64,000 nt of DNA from an uncultured bacterium (lineage in GTDB: Bacteria > Bacillota > Clostridia > Lachnospirales > Lachnospiraceae), in NCBI GenBank assembly GCA_947574055.1, contig CANPIC010000003.1, forward strand, positions 45,161 through 109,160, read 5' to 3'. The position numbers were made by a program, and so were the translations under genes. Below the pieces are notes generated by a model that worked only from the letters and a program-made list of their open reading frames with translations, ran no database searches and was not told the origin of the DNA. Position 1 is the first letter of the stretch, and the number at the start of each line of letters is the position of its first letter. Shown piece by piece: positions 17,992-28,145 of the stretch.

Positions 17992-19458
17992 ATGGACAGA
18001 CAAAATCTCACGCTTATGACAGATCTTTATGAACTGACAATGATGCAGGGCTATTTCAAGCATAAAGACCAGAACGAAACGGTAATCTTTGATGTGTTTT
18101 ACCGTAATAATCCCCATAATGGGGGGTATGCCATTTCTGCAGGGCTGGAGCAGGTGATCAATTATATTAAGAATCTTCATTTTTCCAAAGAGGATATCAC
18201 ATACCTGGCCGGTCTGGGTATTTTTGAAAAAGAGTTTCTGGATTATCTGGATACGTTCCGCTTTACCGGGGATATTTATGCCATTCCCGAAGGTACGATT
18301 ATCTTTCCCCGGGAGCCGCTGATCAAGGTTATCGCGCCTATTATGCAGGCGCAGTTGATTGAGACGGCCATACTGACCATACTAAATCACCAGTGTCTGA
18401 TCGCCACCAAAGCGGCACGTGTCTGTTATGCGGCCAAAGGTGACGGCATTATGGAATTTGGACTGCGGCGTGCGCAGGGACCGGATGCCGGCATCTATGG
18501 CGCCAGAGCAGCGGTGATCGGGGGCTGCACCGGTACCAGCAATGTACTGGCGGGCCAGCTCTTTGATATTCCCGTAAAAGGGACACATGCCCATAGCTGG
18601 ATTATGAGTTTTCCGGATGAATATACGGCTTTTAAGACTTATGCGGATATGTATCCTACGGCCTGCATCCTGCTGGTGGATACGTACGATACGCTGAAAT
18701 CTGGTGTGCCCAATGCCATTCGGGTATTTCAGGAGATGAGACAGTCCGGTGTGCCGCTTACTTTCTATGGTATCCGCCTGGACAGCGGCGATCTGGCATA
18801 TCTTTCCAAAAAGGCCAGGAAGATGCTGGATGAGGCAGGGTTTCCGGATGCGGTTATCTCAGCTTCGAATGACCTGGATGAATACTTGATCGACAGCCTG
18901 AAAGCCCAGGGGGCGGCCATCACATCCTGGGGGGTGGGCACGAACCTGATCACATCCAAGGACTGCCCTTCCTTTGGCGGTGTCTATAAGCTGGCGGCGA
19001 TCATGGATACGGATGGCAATTTTACACCAAAGATCAAATTATCCGAGAATACGGAAAAGATTACCAACCCCGGCAATAAGACTATCTACCGTGTCTATGA
19101 AAAAGAAAGCGGTAAGATCAAGGCTGATCTTATCGCTCTTGTGGATGAAGTATATTCTGAGGATCAGCCTCTGCTGCTCTTTGATCCGCTTGCACCCTGG
19201 AAGAAGACCCGCCTTGCGCCCGGTACTTATACGCTGCGGGAGATTATGGCGCCTGTTTTCAGAGACGGGAAATGTGTTTATGATACCCCCAAAACCATGG
19301 ATATCAGGGCTTACTGTCAGAAAGAACTGGATACACTCTGGGACGAGACAAGACGGCTTGTGAATCCCCATGCGGTTTATGTGGATCTCTCCGAAAAGCT
19401 GTATGATATGAAGATTGATCTGCTGAATCGTATGAGTCTGCAGGAGGGGAATGTCTGA
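17992..19458 (+). CDS. pncB: Nicotinate phosphoribosyltransferase
   Basis: Converts nicotinate and PRPP to nicotinate mononucleotide in the Preiss-Handler NAD salvage pathway. It has 488 residues, normal for the long Firmicute form. It starts at 17992 behind ACAGGAGG. Seen motifs are MTDLYELTMMQGYF at the N-terminus, EFGLRRAQGPDAG, GTHAHSWIMSF (catalytic His region) and GIRLDSGDLAYLS in the phosphate-binding barrel. It follows the methyltransferase after 51 bases but has the composition of the core genome. It may mark the right edge of the accessory block. It is convergent with spoVT. Confidence 0.95.
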   Translation: MDRQNLTLMTDLYELTMMQGYFKHKDQNETVIFDVFYRNNPHNGGYAISAGLEQVINYIKNLHFSKEDITYLAGLGIFEKEFLDYLDTFRFTGDIYAIPEGTIIFPREPLIKVIAPIMQAQLIETAILTILNHQCLIATKAARVCYAAKGDGIMEFGLRRAQGPDAGIYGARAAVIGGCTGTSNVLAGQLFDIPVKGTHAHSWIMSFPDEYTAFKTYADMYPTACILLVDTYDTLKSGVPNAIRVFQEMRQSGVPLTFYGIRLDSGDLAYLSKKARKMLDEAGFPDAVISASNDLDEYLIDSLKAQGAAITSWGVGTNLITSKDCPSFGGVYKLAAIMDTDGNFTPKIKLSENTEKITNPGNKTIYRVYEKESGKIKADLIALVDEVYSEDQPLLLFDPLAPWKKTRLAPGTYTLREIMAPVFRDGKCVYDTPKTMDIRAYCQKELDTLWDETRRLVNPHAVYVDLSEKLYDMKIDLLNRMSLQEGNV

Positions 19459-19470
19459 ACATTCCCTCTT
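19444..19470. terminator. Hairpin between convergent pncB and spoVT
   Basis: GAGGGGAATGT, loop CTGA, ACATTCCCTC with one bulged G. It overlaps both gene ends. Only a short CTCTT tract follows, so it is a modest terminator. Confidence 0.5.
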
Positions 19471-20014
19471 ATGCCTGCATCTGTCTGCCCAAAAAGGCCG
19501 CTGCCGACAGGATCAGCTTTTTCTCCACCTCACCCATTTTGCTGCGGTTATCATCATCCAGCAGGATCACGGCGCCGATCACATCTCCTTCACAGATGAT
19601 GACGCCCACAGCTTCGTGCACGTAATCGCCGTCATTTTCATCGAAGATGGGGATGAAACTCCGCTCTCCTTTGGAGGCCAGAAAGGTTTCCCTTTTATCC
19701 AGCTTCTCCTCCAGATCCCGGCTGATAGACTTGCCGATGGCATTTTTATAGCCGCCGGAAGCGGCGATAAACTGATCCCTGTCGGCAATGATAGCCGTAT
19801 GGCCGGATACCTGTGCCAGGCTTTCCGCATATTGTTTGGCAAATGTATTCATTTCTCCGATTGGGGAATACTTTTTAAGAATGATTTCACCTTCCCGGTC
19901 GGTAAAGATTTCCAGCGGGTCACTTTCCCGAATCCGCAGTGTCCTTCGTATTTCTTTCGGGATTACGATCCGCCCGAGATCATCTATTCTTCGAACAATA
20001 CCTGTTGCTTTCAT
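19469..20014 (-). CDS. spoVT: Stage V sporulation protein T
   Basis: Transcription factor that modulates sigma-G-dependent forespore genes and germination traits. It has 181 residues. The N-terminal AbrB-type DNA-binding domain (about 1-50) has MKATGIVRRIDDLGRIVIPK. The C-terminal half is a GAF-like ligand domain. A GGAGG site precedes the ATG. In Bacillus it sits beside mfd. Here about 9 kb of other genes separates it from mfd, and it is on the opposite strand. Confidence 0.95.
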   Translation of the reverse strand: MKATGIVRRIDDLGRIVIPKEIRRTLRIRESDPLEIFTDREGEIILKKYSPIGEMNTFAKQYAESLAQVSGHTAIIADRDQFIAASGGYKNAIGKSISRDLEEKLDKRETFLASKGERSFIPIFDENDGDYVHEAVGVIICEGDVIGAVILLDDDNRSKMGEVEKKLILSAAAFLGRQMQA

Positions 20015-20147
20015 CTTGATTTTTCCTCCATTTGTCTGCTTTTTTCCGGATTTTCTGATACTATTATCTGTAAATACAGGCTTTTTATACCTGCTTTATT
20101 TTTATTCCAGCCGGCAATGGGGCAGGCGGACATAGCTGCGTAATCTG

Positions 20148-20176
20148 TTGCGGAGCCCGTTTTTTGTTGCTATAAT
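20148..20176 (+). promoter_or_regulatory. Promoter of the AAA-ATPase/nuclease-fold gene
   Basis: TTGCGG (20148-20153), 17-bp spacer, TATAAT (20171-20176), 48 bases before the start. Confidence 0.6.
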
Positions 20177-20223
20177 GAAAGCAGGATTCCTATCGTTAGC
20201 GGCAAGTAACAGGAGGATGTGAT

Positions 20224-21924
20224 ATGGCACAGAGACAGCGTATCGCCATCGGAACTGAAAACTACAAAGAAATGGTGGATAAAGATTATTACTATGTGGA
20301 CAAAACTCTGCTGATCAAGGAACTGTTGGATTCCGGCGGCAAAGTGACCCTGCTGACCCGCCCGCGGCGCTTTGGAAAGACGCTTGCGCTGAGTATGCTG
20401 AGAACTTTTTTCGAGGAAGAGATCAGTCCGGATGGAACCAGAATCGATAACAGCTATTATTTTTCCGGATGTAAAATCCTGCAGGCGGGTGAGGCGTATT
20501 TGTGCCACATGGGCAGGCATCCGGTAATTTCCCTGACATTGAAATCCGCCAAGCAGGCAGATTTTGAGACGGCCTATGACAATATACTGGATGCGATTTC
20601 CAGGGAATATATACGCCATCGCTATGTACTTCTCGGGGATTCCCTGACGGAGATGCAGCGGCAGCAATATGACGATATTATGAACAGACGGGTAGAATCT
20701 TCTGTCTGGACCAGAGCGCTGGCTTTTTTGTCACAATGTCTGGAACAATACCACAACAGGCGGGTGATGATCCTTCTGGATGAGTACGACGTGCCCCTGG
20801 AAAGTGCCTATTTTCGTGGTTTTTATGGGAAGATGATTCTGTTTATCCGTGCCCTGTTTGAGTCTGCACTCAAAACGAACGACAGCCTTGAACTGGCAGT
20901 GATTACCGGCTGTCTGAGAATCTCCGGTGAATCTGTTTTTACGGGACTGAATCATATGAAGATAGCATCGGTACTCAGCCGGGAGTTTGCTTCCTGCTTT
21001 GGGTTTACGGAGGCTGAAGTACGGGCGATGCTGCATGCATATGAGCTGGATGAAAAAGCGGAAGAGGTGTGCAGATGGTATGATGGCTATCTGTTTGGAG
21101 GCATCGGCGTCTATAACCCGTGGAGCGTGATTAATTATATTAAGGAACTGACGCTGGATTTTCAGGCATTTCCACGCCCTTACTGGTCCAATACCTCCTC
21201 CAATGATATCGTGCGCAATCTGGTGGAATCTGCGGATAACCAGGCCAAAAGTGAACTGGAAGAGCTGATTGCAGGCAGGACGATTGAAAAATCCATTTAT
21301 GAAGACGTTACGTATGAAGATATGAGACGCTCCCGGGACAGCCTCTGGAGTTTTCTCCTTTTTACCGGTTATCTGAAGGTAGTCAGCCAGAGAATGGAAG
21401 CGGATGTGATCTATGCGAGACTGAAAATTCCCAATGAAGAGATCCGCTATCTGTATAAAACACATATAAGGGAATGGTTTGACCGTAAGATAAGACAGGC
21501 AGACCTGCGGCCCTTTTATGAGAATCTTCTGGAAGGGAACAGCGAAGAGATGGCGTTGTTTATTACCGGCCAGCTTTCATCCAGTATCAGCTATTATGAC
21601 AATGCGGAGAATTTTTATCATGGATATCTGATTGGACTGCTCAGTGGGCTGGAGGGATATCGGGTCGATTCCAATAAAGAACATGGATACGGCAGGCCGG
21701 ATATTCTGCTCACTCCGTTTGACTATAAAAGGCCGGTTATCATTTTGGAACTCAAATGTGCGCAGAAGTTTTCGCAGATGGAAGAACTCTGCGCCAATGC
21801 CCTGGCGCAGATCGAAAGCAGAGATTATGCGTCGGGCCTGTTGGATGAGGGATACTTGCAGATTATAAAATACGGGGTCTGCTTTTGCCGAAAGAGCTGC
21901 CTGGTAAAAACATGGGAGAAATAA
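20224..21924 (+). CDS. AAA-ATPase-like protein with C-terminal PD-(D/E)xK nuclease fold
   Basis: Member of the large AAA-ATPase-like plus PD-(D/E)xK superfamily common in gut Firmicutes and Bacteroidetes, usually in many copies per genome. It has 566 residues, and CAGGAGG precedes ATG 20224. The N-terminal region reads GTENYKEMVDKDYYYVDKT. The nucleotide loop is TRPRRFGKT (about 45-53), and Walker B is ILLDEYD at about 182. The C-terminal nuclease core has GRPDILL (about 490) followed by VIILELK (about 505-511), the D...ExK pattern. Cellular role is unknown; a defence or mobile-element link is often proposed but not shown here. It has its own promoter and no partner gene. Confidence 0.85.
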   Translation: MAQRQRIAIGTENYKEMVDKDYYYVDKTLLIKELLDSGGKVTLLTRPRRFGKTLALSMLRTFFEEEISPDGTRIDNSYYFSGCKILQAGEAYLCHMGRHPVISLTLKSAKQADFETAYDNILDAISREYIRHRYVLLGDSLTEMQRQQYDDIMNRRVESSVWTRALAFLSQCLEQYHNRRVMILLDEYDVPLESAYFRGFYGKMILFIRALFESALKTNDSLELAVITGCLRISGESVFTGLNHMKIASVLSREFASCFGFTEAEVRAMLHAYELDEKAEEVCRWYDGYLFGGIGVYNPWSVINYIKELTLDFQAFPRPYWSNTSSNDIVRNLVESADNQAKSELEELIAGRTIEKSIYEDVTYEDMRRSRDSLWSFLLFTGYLKVVSQRMEADVIYARLKIPNEEIRYLYKTHIREWFDRKIRQADLRPFYENLLEGNSEEMALFITGQLSSSISYYDNAENFYHGYLIGLLSGLEGYRVDSNKEHGYGRPDILLTPFDYKRPVIILELKCAQKFSQMEELCANALAQIESRDYASGLLDEGYLQIIKYGVCFCRKSCLVKTWEK

Positions 21925-21943
21925 GCAGAAGGCAATCTTCCTC

Positions 21944-21973
21944 TTGACAATCCCTGAATTTCCCCTCTATAAT
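21944..21973 (+). promoter_or_regulatory. Strong promoter of the ileS leader
   Basis: TTGACA (21944-21949), 18-bp spacer, TATAAT (21968-21973). Both hexamers are consensus. Confidence 0.85.
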
Positions 21974-21989
21974 ACTACAGAAGAAGAGA

Positions 21990-22245
21990 AAGACAATGAC
22001 GAAGAGAGTAAGCAGCTTCCAAACGTCACAGCGAGCCGGTGAGGGTGAGAGACCGGTATCAGTCAGAATCTGCCGAAGATCACTTCCGAGTCCCGGAGCC
22101 GAAATGACAATGCAGAGTAAGTCCCGGCGGATTTCCTCCGTTACAGGAAACCATATGAACCGATTGCCAACGGGCAAAAGGGAGTATGCGTAACAGGTGG
22201 TAACACGGAATCAGATCCCCGTCCTATTACGGACGGGGATTTTTT
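21990..22245 (+). promoter_or_regulatory. T-box leader (isoleucine) with terminator
   Basis: tRNA-sensing leader of ileS. Stem I contains AGCGAGCCGGTGAGGGTGAG followed by GACCGGTA. A GAAG-ATC-ACTTC context places an isoleucine specifier codon ATC at 22079-22081. The T-box proper, CAGGTGGTAACACGG, is at about 22194-22208. The terminator stem is ATCCCCGTCC (22215-22224) with GGACGGGGAT (22231-22240) and a T5 tract. Uncharged tRNA-Ile should stabilise the antiterminator and allow ileS transcription. Confidence 0.92.
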
Positions 22246-22333
22246 AACGGTTTGGAAAGCAGAACAGGATTTCCAGCCGGCAAAACAGGATGCGCAGCAA
22301 AGCGCGCTTTTGTTCTCGCACAGGAGGAACGCG

Positions 22334-25300
22334 ATGTATCAGAAAGTATCAACAGATTTAAACTTCGTAAACAGAGAGAAGGAAGTGGAGAAATTCTGGC
22401 GTGACCATGACATCTTCAAAAAGAGTATGGAAAGCCGCAGGGAAGGGCCGGTCTATACCTTCTACGATGGCCCGCCGACGGCCAATGGTAAGCCGCATAT
22501 CGGCCATGTGCTGACTCGTGTGATCAAGGATATGATTCCCAGGTATCGCACAATGAAAGGAAACATGGTTCCCCGGAAGGCCGGATGGGATACCCATGGC
22601 CTGCCGGTGGAACTGGAAGTGGAAAAGCTGCTGGGGCTGGATGGCAAGGAGCAGATTGAAGAATATGGCCTGGATCCTTTTATTTCCAAATGTAAGGAAA
22701 GCGTCTGGAAATACAAAGGCATGTGGGAGGACTTCTCCGGTACAGTAGGATTCTGGGCGGATATGGACGATCCCTATGTGACATATCATGATGACTATAT
22801 CGAATCCGAGTGGTGGGCGCTGAAAGAGATCTGGGAAAAGGGGCTGCTCTATAAGGGCTTTAAGATCGTGCCATACTGTCCCCGCTGCGGGACGCCTTTG
22901 TCCTCGCACGAGGTGGCACAGGGATATAAGGCGGTAAAAGAGCGTTCCGCAGTCGTGCGTTTCAAAGTAAAGGGCGAGGAGGCATATTTCCTGGCGTGGA
23001 CGACGACACCCTGGACACTGCCTTCCAATCTGGCGCTTTGCGTGCATCCGGATGAGACTTATGTGAAAGTAAAAGCGGCGGACGGTTATCTGTATTATAT
23101 GGCCCAGGCGCTGCTTGACAAAGTGCTGGGCAGGCTGGCAGACGAAGAAGCGGGCGTGGCGGCTTATGAGATTGTGGAACGTTATACCGGAAAGGAACTG
23201 GAATATAAGGAATATGAACCACTGTTTGCCTGCGCGGGGGAAGGCGCGGCAAAACAGCGTAAGAAGGCTCATTTTGTTACATGTGACACATATGTCACAA
23301 TGACGGACGGTACCGGGATTGTCCATATCGCGCCGGCTTTCGGTGAGGACGATGCCCAGGTAGGAAGAAAATATGACCTGCCCTTTGTGCAGTTTGTGGA
23401 TGGCAAAGGTAACATGACACCGGAGACGCCGTATGAGGGGACATTTGTCAAAGATGCGGACCCGGCTATTCTCAGAGATCTGGAGCAGGAAGGCAAGCTG
23501 TTTGATGCGCCGAAGTTTGAGCATGATTATCCGTTCTGCTGGCGCTGCGACACGCCGCTGATCTATTATGCAAGAGAGTCCTGGTTTATCAAAATGACAG
23601 CGGTGAAGGAAGACCTCATCCGCAATAACAACACCATCAACTGGATTCCGGAGTCTATCGGCAAAGGGCGGTTTGGTGACTGGCTGGAAAATATTCAGGA
23701 CTGGGGCATTTCAAGAAACCGCTACTGGGGTACCCCTCTTAATGTATGGGAGTGCGGCTGTGGTCATATGCATGCCATCGGCAGCCGGGAGGAACTGGAG
23801 CGTATGAGCGGCAACCCGGCGGCGCGCACAGTGGAGCTGCACAGGCCTTATATTGATGAGATCACAGTGAGGTGCCCGCAGTGTGGCGGTGAGATGCACC
23901 GGGTACCGGAAGTGATTGACTGCTGGTTTGACTCCGGTGCCATGCCGTTTGCCCAGCATCATTATCCTTTTGAAAATAAAGAACTGTTTGACCAGCAGTT
24001 CCCGGCGCAGTTTATTTCCGAAGCGGTCGATCAGACGAGAGGGTGGTTCTATTCCCTGCTGGCGGAGTCGACGCTGCTGTTTAACAGGGCGCCATATGAA
24101 AACGTGATCGTACTGGGACATGTACAGGATGAGAACGGACAGAAAATGAGTAAGTCCAAGGGCAATGCGGTCGATCCGTTTGAGGCACTGGCACAGTATG
24201 GGGCAGATGCGATCCGCTGGTACTTCTATGTCAATTCCGCGCCCTGGCTGCCGAATCGCTTCCATGGCAAGGCAGTGATGGAGGGACAGCGCAAGTTTAT
24301 GGGGACACTCTGGAATACGTATGCTTTCTTCGTACTGTATGCCAATATTGATGACTTCGATGCGACAAAGTACCGGCTGGAATACGACAAACTGCCTGTT
24401 ATGGACAAATGGCTGCTGTCCAGGCTCAATACCCTGGTGGCGGATGTGGACGCTGCTCTGGATCAGTACCGTATCCCGGAAGCCGGCAGGGCCCTGCAGG
24501 AATTTGTGGATGAGATGAGTAACTGGTATGTGCGCCGGGGCAGGGAGCGTTTCTGGGCCAAGGGCATGGAACAGGATAAGATCAATGCTTATATGACATT
24601 GTATACAGCCCTTGTGACTGTGGCAAAGGCGGCGGCTCCGATGATTCCTTTTATGACAGAGCAGATTTATCAGAATCTGGTGCGCAGTGTGGATGAGAGT
24701 GCCCCGGAAAGCGTCCATCTCTGCGATTTCCCGGAGGCGGATAAGGCGCTGATCGACAAAGCGCTGGAAGCCGATATGGAAGCGGTACTGGAGACAGTCG
24801 TACTGGGACGCGCGGCAAGAAATACCGCTGCTATCAAGAACCGTCAGCCGATTGCCCGTATGTATGTCAAAGCGGACAAAGAATTGTCTGATTTTTACAG
24901 GGAAATCATCGAAGATGAACTGAATGTGAAAGAAGTGATCTATTCTCAGGATGTACGGGACTTTACGTCCTATACCTTCAAACCGCAGCTTAAAACATTG
25001 GGCAAACGGTTTGGCAAGCGCCTGCAGGCACTCAAAGAACTGCTGACAGCGCTGGATGGCAACCGGGCCATGGATGAGATCAATGAGACAGGCAGCTTAA
25101 AGATCACGCTGGAAGGGCAGGAAGAAATACTGGAAAAGGACGATCTGCTGATTGATGCGGCACAGGTGGAAGGCTTTGTGTCAGAAAGCTATGGCAGCAT
25201 CACAGTGGTACTGGATACCAATCTGACGCAGGAACTGATCGAGGAAGGTTTTGTATTTGAGATCATCAGCAAGATTCAGACCATGCGCAAAGAGGCAGAG

Positions 25301-25492
25301 TTTGAAGTGACGGATCATATCAGAGTATCTTTGGCGGGCAATGAGAAAATTGCCGGCATTGTGCGCAGAAATGCAGACAGTATTGCCGCGAAAGTACTGG
25401 CTGATGAGATCGGATATGAAAAATCCGCACCAAAGCACAAAGAATGGAATATCAATGGTGAGAATGTAGCTATAGGTGTGGAAAAATTATAA
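22334..25492 (+). CDS. ileS: Isoleucyl-tRNA synthetase (IleS2-like)
   Basis: Class I synthetase charging tRNA-Ile. The ATG at 22334 follows ACAGGAGG; an upstream in-frame ATG at 22310 is rejected. It has 1052 residues. The HIGH motif PHIGH is at 54-58 and KMSKS at 604-608, with an editing domain between them (WTTTPWTLPSN). The C-terminus lacks the Cys-rich zinc ribbon of the common bacterial type and instead has a long alpha/beta tail. With the FYDGPPTANGKPHIGH context and the length, this looks like the IleS2 (eukaryote-like) type, known for low mupirocin sensitivity. The subtype is inferred. It is controlled by the T-box leader. Confidence 0.96.
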   Translation: MYQKVSTDLNFVNREKEVEKFWRDHDIFKKSMESRREGPVYTFYDGPPTANGKPHIGHVLTRVIKDMIPRYRTMKGNMVPRKAGWDTHGLPVELEVEKLLGLDGKEQIEEYGLDPFISKCKESVWKYKGMWEDFSGTVGFWADMDDPYVTYHDDYIESEWWALKEIWEKGLLYKGFKIVPYCPRCGTPLSSHEVAQGYKAVKERSAVVRFKVKGEEAYFLAWTTTPWTLPSNLALCVHPDETYVKVKAADGYLYYMAQALLDKVLGRLADEEAGVAAYEIVERYTGKELEYKEYEPLFACAGEGAAKQRKKAHFVTCDTYVTMTDGTGIVHIAPAFGEDDAQVGRKYDLPFVQFVDGKGNMTPETPYEGTFVKDADPAILRDLEQEGKLFDAPKFEHDYPFCWRCDTPLIYYARESWFIKMTAVKEDLIRNNNTINWIPESIGKGRFGDWLENIQDWGISRNRYWGTPLNVWECGCGHMHAIGSREELERMSGNPAARTVELHRPYIDEITVRCPQCGGEMHRVPEVIDCWFDSGAMPFAQHHYPFENKELFDQQFPAQFISEAVDQTRGWFYSLLAESTLLFNRAPYENVIVLGHVQDENGQKMSKSKGNAVDPFEALAQYGADAIRWYFYVNSAPWLPNRFHGKAVMEGQRKFMGTLWNTYAFFVLYANIDDFDATKYRLEYDKLPVMDKWLLSRLNTLVADVDAALDQYRIPEAGRALQEFVDEMSNWYVRRGRERFWAKGMEQDKINAYMTLYTALVTVAKAAAPMIPFMTEQIYQNLVRSVDESAPESVHLCDFPEADKALIDKALEADMEAVLETVVLGRAARNTAAIKNRQPIARMYVKADKELSDFYREIIEDELNVKEVIYSQDVRDFTSYTFKPQLKTLGKRFGKRLQALKELLTALDGNRAMDEINETGSLKITLEGQEEILEKDDLLIDAAQVEGFVSESYGSITVVLDTNLTQELIEEGFVFEIISKIQTMRKEAEFEVTDHIRVSLAGNEKIAGIVRRNADSIAAKVLADEIGYEKSAPKHKEWNINGENVAIGVEKL

Positions 25493-25606
25493 AAAAAGTG
25501 TTATACTCAAAGCGGAATTGACCAGACGCCCGGGCCGTGTTTTGGCCCAGAGCGGTCTGCACAGGCATGACCGTTACAGATACAGCTACCTGAAGAGGAG
25601 GAGAAT

Positions 25607-28078
25607 ATGATCAAGAAACAGGTAAAGAAACTTTCCTTTGATACAGAGTTATTCAAAAGAAGTGTCTTATATAATGTAAGGACACTGTATCGCAAGACCA
25701 TGCAGGAGGCCACACCACAGCAGATTTTTCAGGCGGTTTCCTATGCAATCAAAGATGCCATCATAGATAACTGGATGGACAGTCAGAAAGAATATGAGAA
25801 GCAGGATGTGAAGATCGTTTATTATATGTCCATGGAATTCCTGATGGGGAGGGCGCTGGGCAATAATATGATCAATCTTCAGGCCTATGAAGATGTGAAA
25901 AAAGCACTGGAAGAACTGGGCGTGGATATCAATGTAATCGAGGATCAGGAGCCGGACCCGGCGCTGGGCAATGGCGGCCTGGGACGTCTGGCGGCCTGCT
26001 TTCTGGATTCCCTGGCTACGCTGGGGTATGCGGCTTATGGCTGTGGCATCCGTTACCGTTATGGGATGTTCAAACAGGAGATCCGCGACGGCTATCAGAT
26101 TGAGGTGCCCGATAACTGGCTGGTAGACGGCAATCCGTTTGAACTGCGCCGCCCTGAGTATACGAAAGAAGTGAAATTCGGCGGCTATGTGACTGTCCGC
26201 ACGGATGAAAAGGGCCGGCAGCATTTCGTACAGGAGGGATATCAGTCTGTACAGGCGGTGCCTTATGATCTGCCGATCGTAGGGTATGGCAATGGCATTG
26301 TCAATACGCTCCGCATCTGGGATGCACAGCCCATGGAATGTTTCGAACTGAATTCTTTTGATAAAGGAAATTATCAGAAAGCGGTGGAGCAGGAGAACCT
26401 GGCGAGAAATATCGTGGAAGTGCTTTACCCCAATGATAATCACTACGCAGGTAAGGAACTGAGGCTGAAACAGCAGTACTTCTTTATCTCTGCTTCTGTA
26501 CAGGAGGCTGTATCCAAATATATGAGAAGCCATCAGGATGTGCGCAGATTTCATGAGAAGGCGACGTTCCAGCTCAATGACACCCATCCGACGGTAGCGG
26601 TAGCGGAACTGATGCGTGTACTGATGGATGAGTACTATCTGACATGGGAAGAAGCATGGGAAGTTACCACAAAGACCTGTGCCTATACCAACCATACGAT
26701 TATGGCGGAAGCCCTTGAAAAATGGCCGATCGAGCTGTTTTCCAGACTGCTGCCGCGTATTTATCAGATCATCGAGGAGATCAATCGCAGGTTTATTCTG
26801 GAGATTGAGAAAAAATATCCCGGCAACCACGAAAAAGTGCGTAAGATGGCGATTCTCTATGACGGACAGGTGAAAATGGCTCATCTTGCGATTGCAGCAG
26901 GCTATTCTGTCAATGGTGTGGCAAGACTGCATACGGAGATTCTCAAAAAACAGGAATTGAAAGACTTTTATGAGATGATGCCGGAGAAGTTCAACAATAA
27001 GACAAACGGCATTACCCAGCGGCGTTTCCTACTGCACGGCAATCCTCTGCTGGCAAAATGGGTGACAGAGAAGGTGGGAGACGAATGGATCACGGATCTG
27101 TCCGCCATCGGCAAACTGTCCCTCTATGCGGACGATAAGAAAGCCCAGCATGAATTTATGAATATCAAATACCGCAATAAAGTACGCCTGGCGGAATACA
27201 TCAGAGAGCATAACGGGATCGAGGTAAATCCCCGCTCCATCTTTGATGTACAGGTAAAGCGTCTGCATGAATATAAGAGACAGCTTCTTAATATTCTGCA
27301 CGTGATGTACCTTTATAATCAGTTAAAAGACAATCCGGAGATGGAGTTCTATCCCAGAACCTTTATTTTCGGTGCCAAGGCGGCAGCCGGTTACAAGATT
27401 GCCAAGCTGACCATCAAGCTGATTACATCTGTGGCTGATGTGGTAAATAACGATCCCGATATCAAAGACAGGATCAAAGTGGTATTTATCGAAAACTACC
27501 GGGTTTCCAATGCGGAATGGATTTTTGCCGCGGCAGATGTATCCGAGCAGATTTCCACGGCCAGCAAGGAGGCTTCCGGTACCGGCAATATGAAATTTAT
27601 GCTCAATGGTGCACTGACACTTGGTACGATGGATGGCGCCAATGTGGAGATCGTGGAGGAAGTGGGCGAGGAGAATGCCTTTATCTTCGGTCTCAGTTCC
27701 GATGAGGTCATTCAGTATGAGAACTATGGCGGCTACAATCCCATGGAGATCTTTAACAACGATCCGGATGTGCGCCGGGTACTGATGGAACTGATCAATG
27801 GTACGTTTGCACCGGATAATCCGGAACTGTTCCGCGATCTGTATAATTCCCTGCTCAATACTCTGAGCACCTCAAAGGCGGATACGTACTTCATCCTCAA
27901 AGACTTCCGCTCGTATGCGGAGGCACAAAAGCGCGTGGAAGCGGCGTACCGGGATGAAACGAACTGGGCGAGAAGTGCGATCCTGAATGTGGCGCACTGT
28001 GGCAAGTTTACATCTGACCGTACGATTCTGGAATACGTGAATGAGATCTGGCATCTGGATAAGGTGGTCATGAAATAA
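25607..28078 (+). CDS. glgP: Glycogen/alpha-glucan phosphorylase
   Basis: Pyridoxal-phosphate enzyme releasing glucose-1-phosphate from glycogen or maltodextrin. It has 823 residues, as expected, and GAGGAGGAG precedes the ATG. The PLP lysine is K663 in [33 protein letters not shown] near the N-terminus and [16 protein letters not shown] are also diagnostic. It forms a storage-polymer cycle with glgC/glgD 20 kb upstream. It is a single-gene unit ended by its own terminator. Substrate preference between glycogen and maltodextrin cannot be read from sequence by eye. Confidence 0.96.
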   Translation: MIKKQVKKLSFDTELFKRSVLYNVRTLYRKTMQEATPQQIFQAVSYAIKDAIIDNWMDSQKEYEKQDVKIVYYMSMEFLMGRALGNNMINLQAYEDVKKALEELGVDINVIEDQEPDPALGNGGLGRLAACFLDSLATLGYAAYGCGIRYRYGMFKQEIRDGYQIEVPDNWLVDGNPFELRRPEYTKEVKFGGYVTVRTDEKGRQHFVQEGYQSVQAVPYDLPIVGYGNGIVNTLRIWDAQPMECFELNSFDKGNYQKAVEQENLARNIVEVLYPNDNHYAGKELRLKQQYFFISASVQEAVSKYMRSHQDVRRFHEKATFQLNDTHPTVAVAELMRVLMDEYYLTWEEAWEVTTKTCAYTNHTIMAEALEKWPIELFSRLLPRIYQIIEEINRRFILEIEKKYPGNHEKVRKMAILYDGQVKMAHLAIAAGYSVNGVARLHTEILKKQELKDFYEMMPEKFNNKTNGITQRRFLLHGNPLLAKWVTEKVGDEWITDLSAIGKLSLYADDKKAQHEFMNIKYRNKVRLAEYIREHNGIEVNPRSIFDVQVKRLHEYKRQLLNILHVMYLYNQLKDNPEMEFYPRTFIFGAKAAAGYKIAKLTIKLITSVADVVNNDPDIKDRIKVVFIENYRVSNAEWIFAAADVSEQISTASKEASGTGNMKFMLNGALTLGTMDGANVEIVEEVGEENAFIFGLSSDEVIQYENYGGYNPMEIFNNDPDVRRVLMELINGTFAPDNPELFRDLYNSLLNTLSTSKADTYFILKDFRSYAEAQKRVEAAYRDETNWARSAILNVAHCGKFTSDRTILEYVNEIWHLDKVVMK

Positions 28079-28098
28079 GACAATTCATAAAAAGATAC

Positions 28099-28130
28099 AA
28101 AGCCGTCGGCGTTGTCGGCGGCTTTTGTTT
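28099..28130 (+). terminator. Terminator after glgP
   Basis: AAAGCCG (28099-28105) pairs with CGGCTTT (28119-28125), then TTGTTT. The next gene's ribosome site begins seven bases later. Confidence 0.7.
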
Positions 28131-28145
28131 ATAAGGAGGCAGAAT

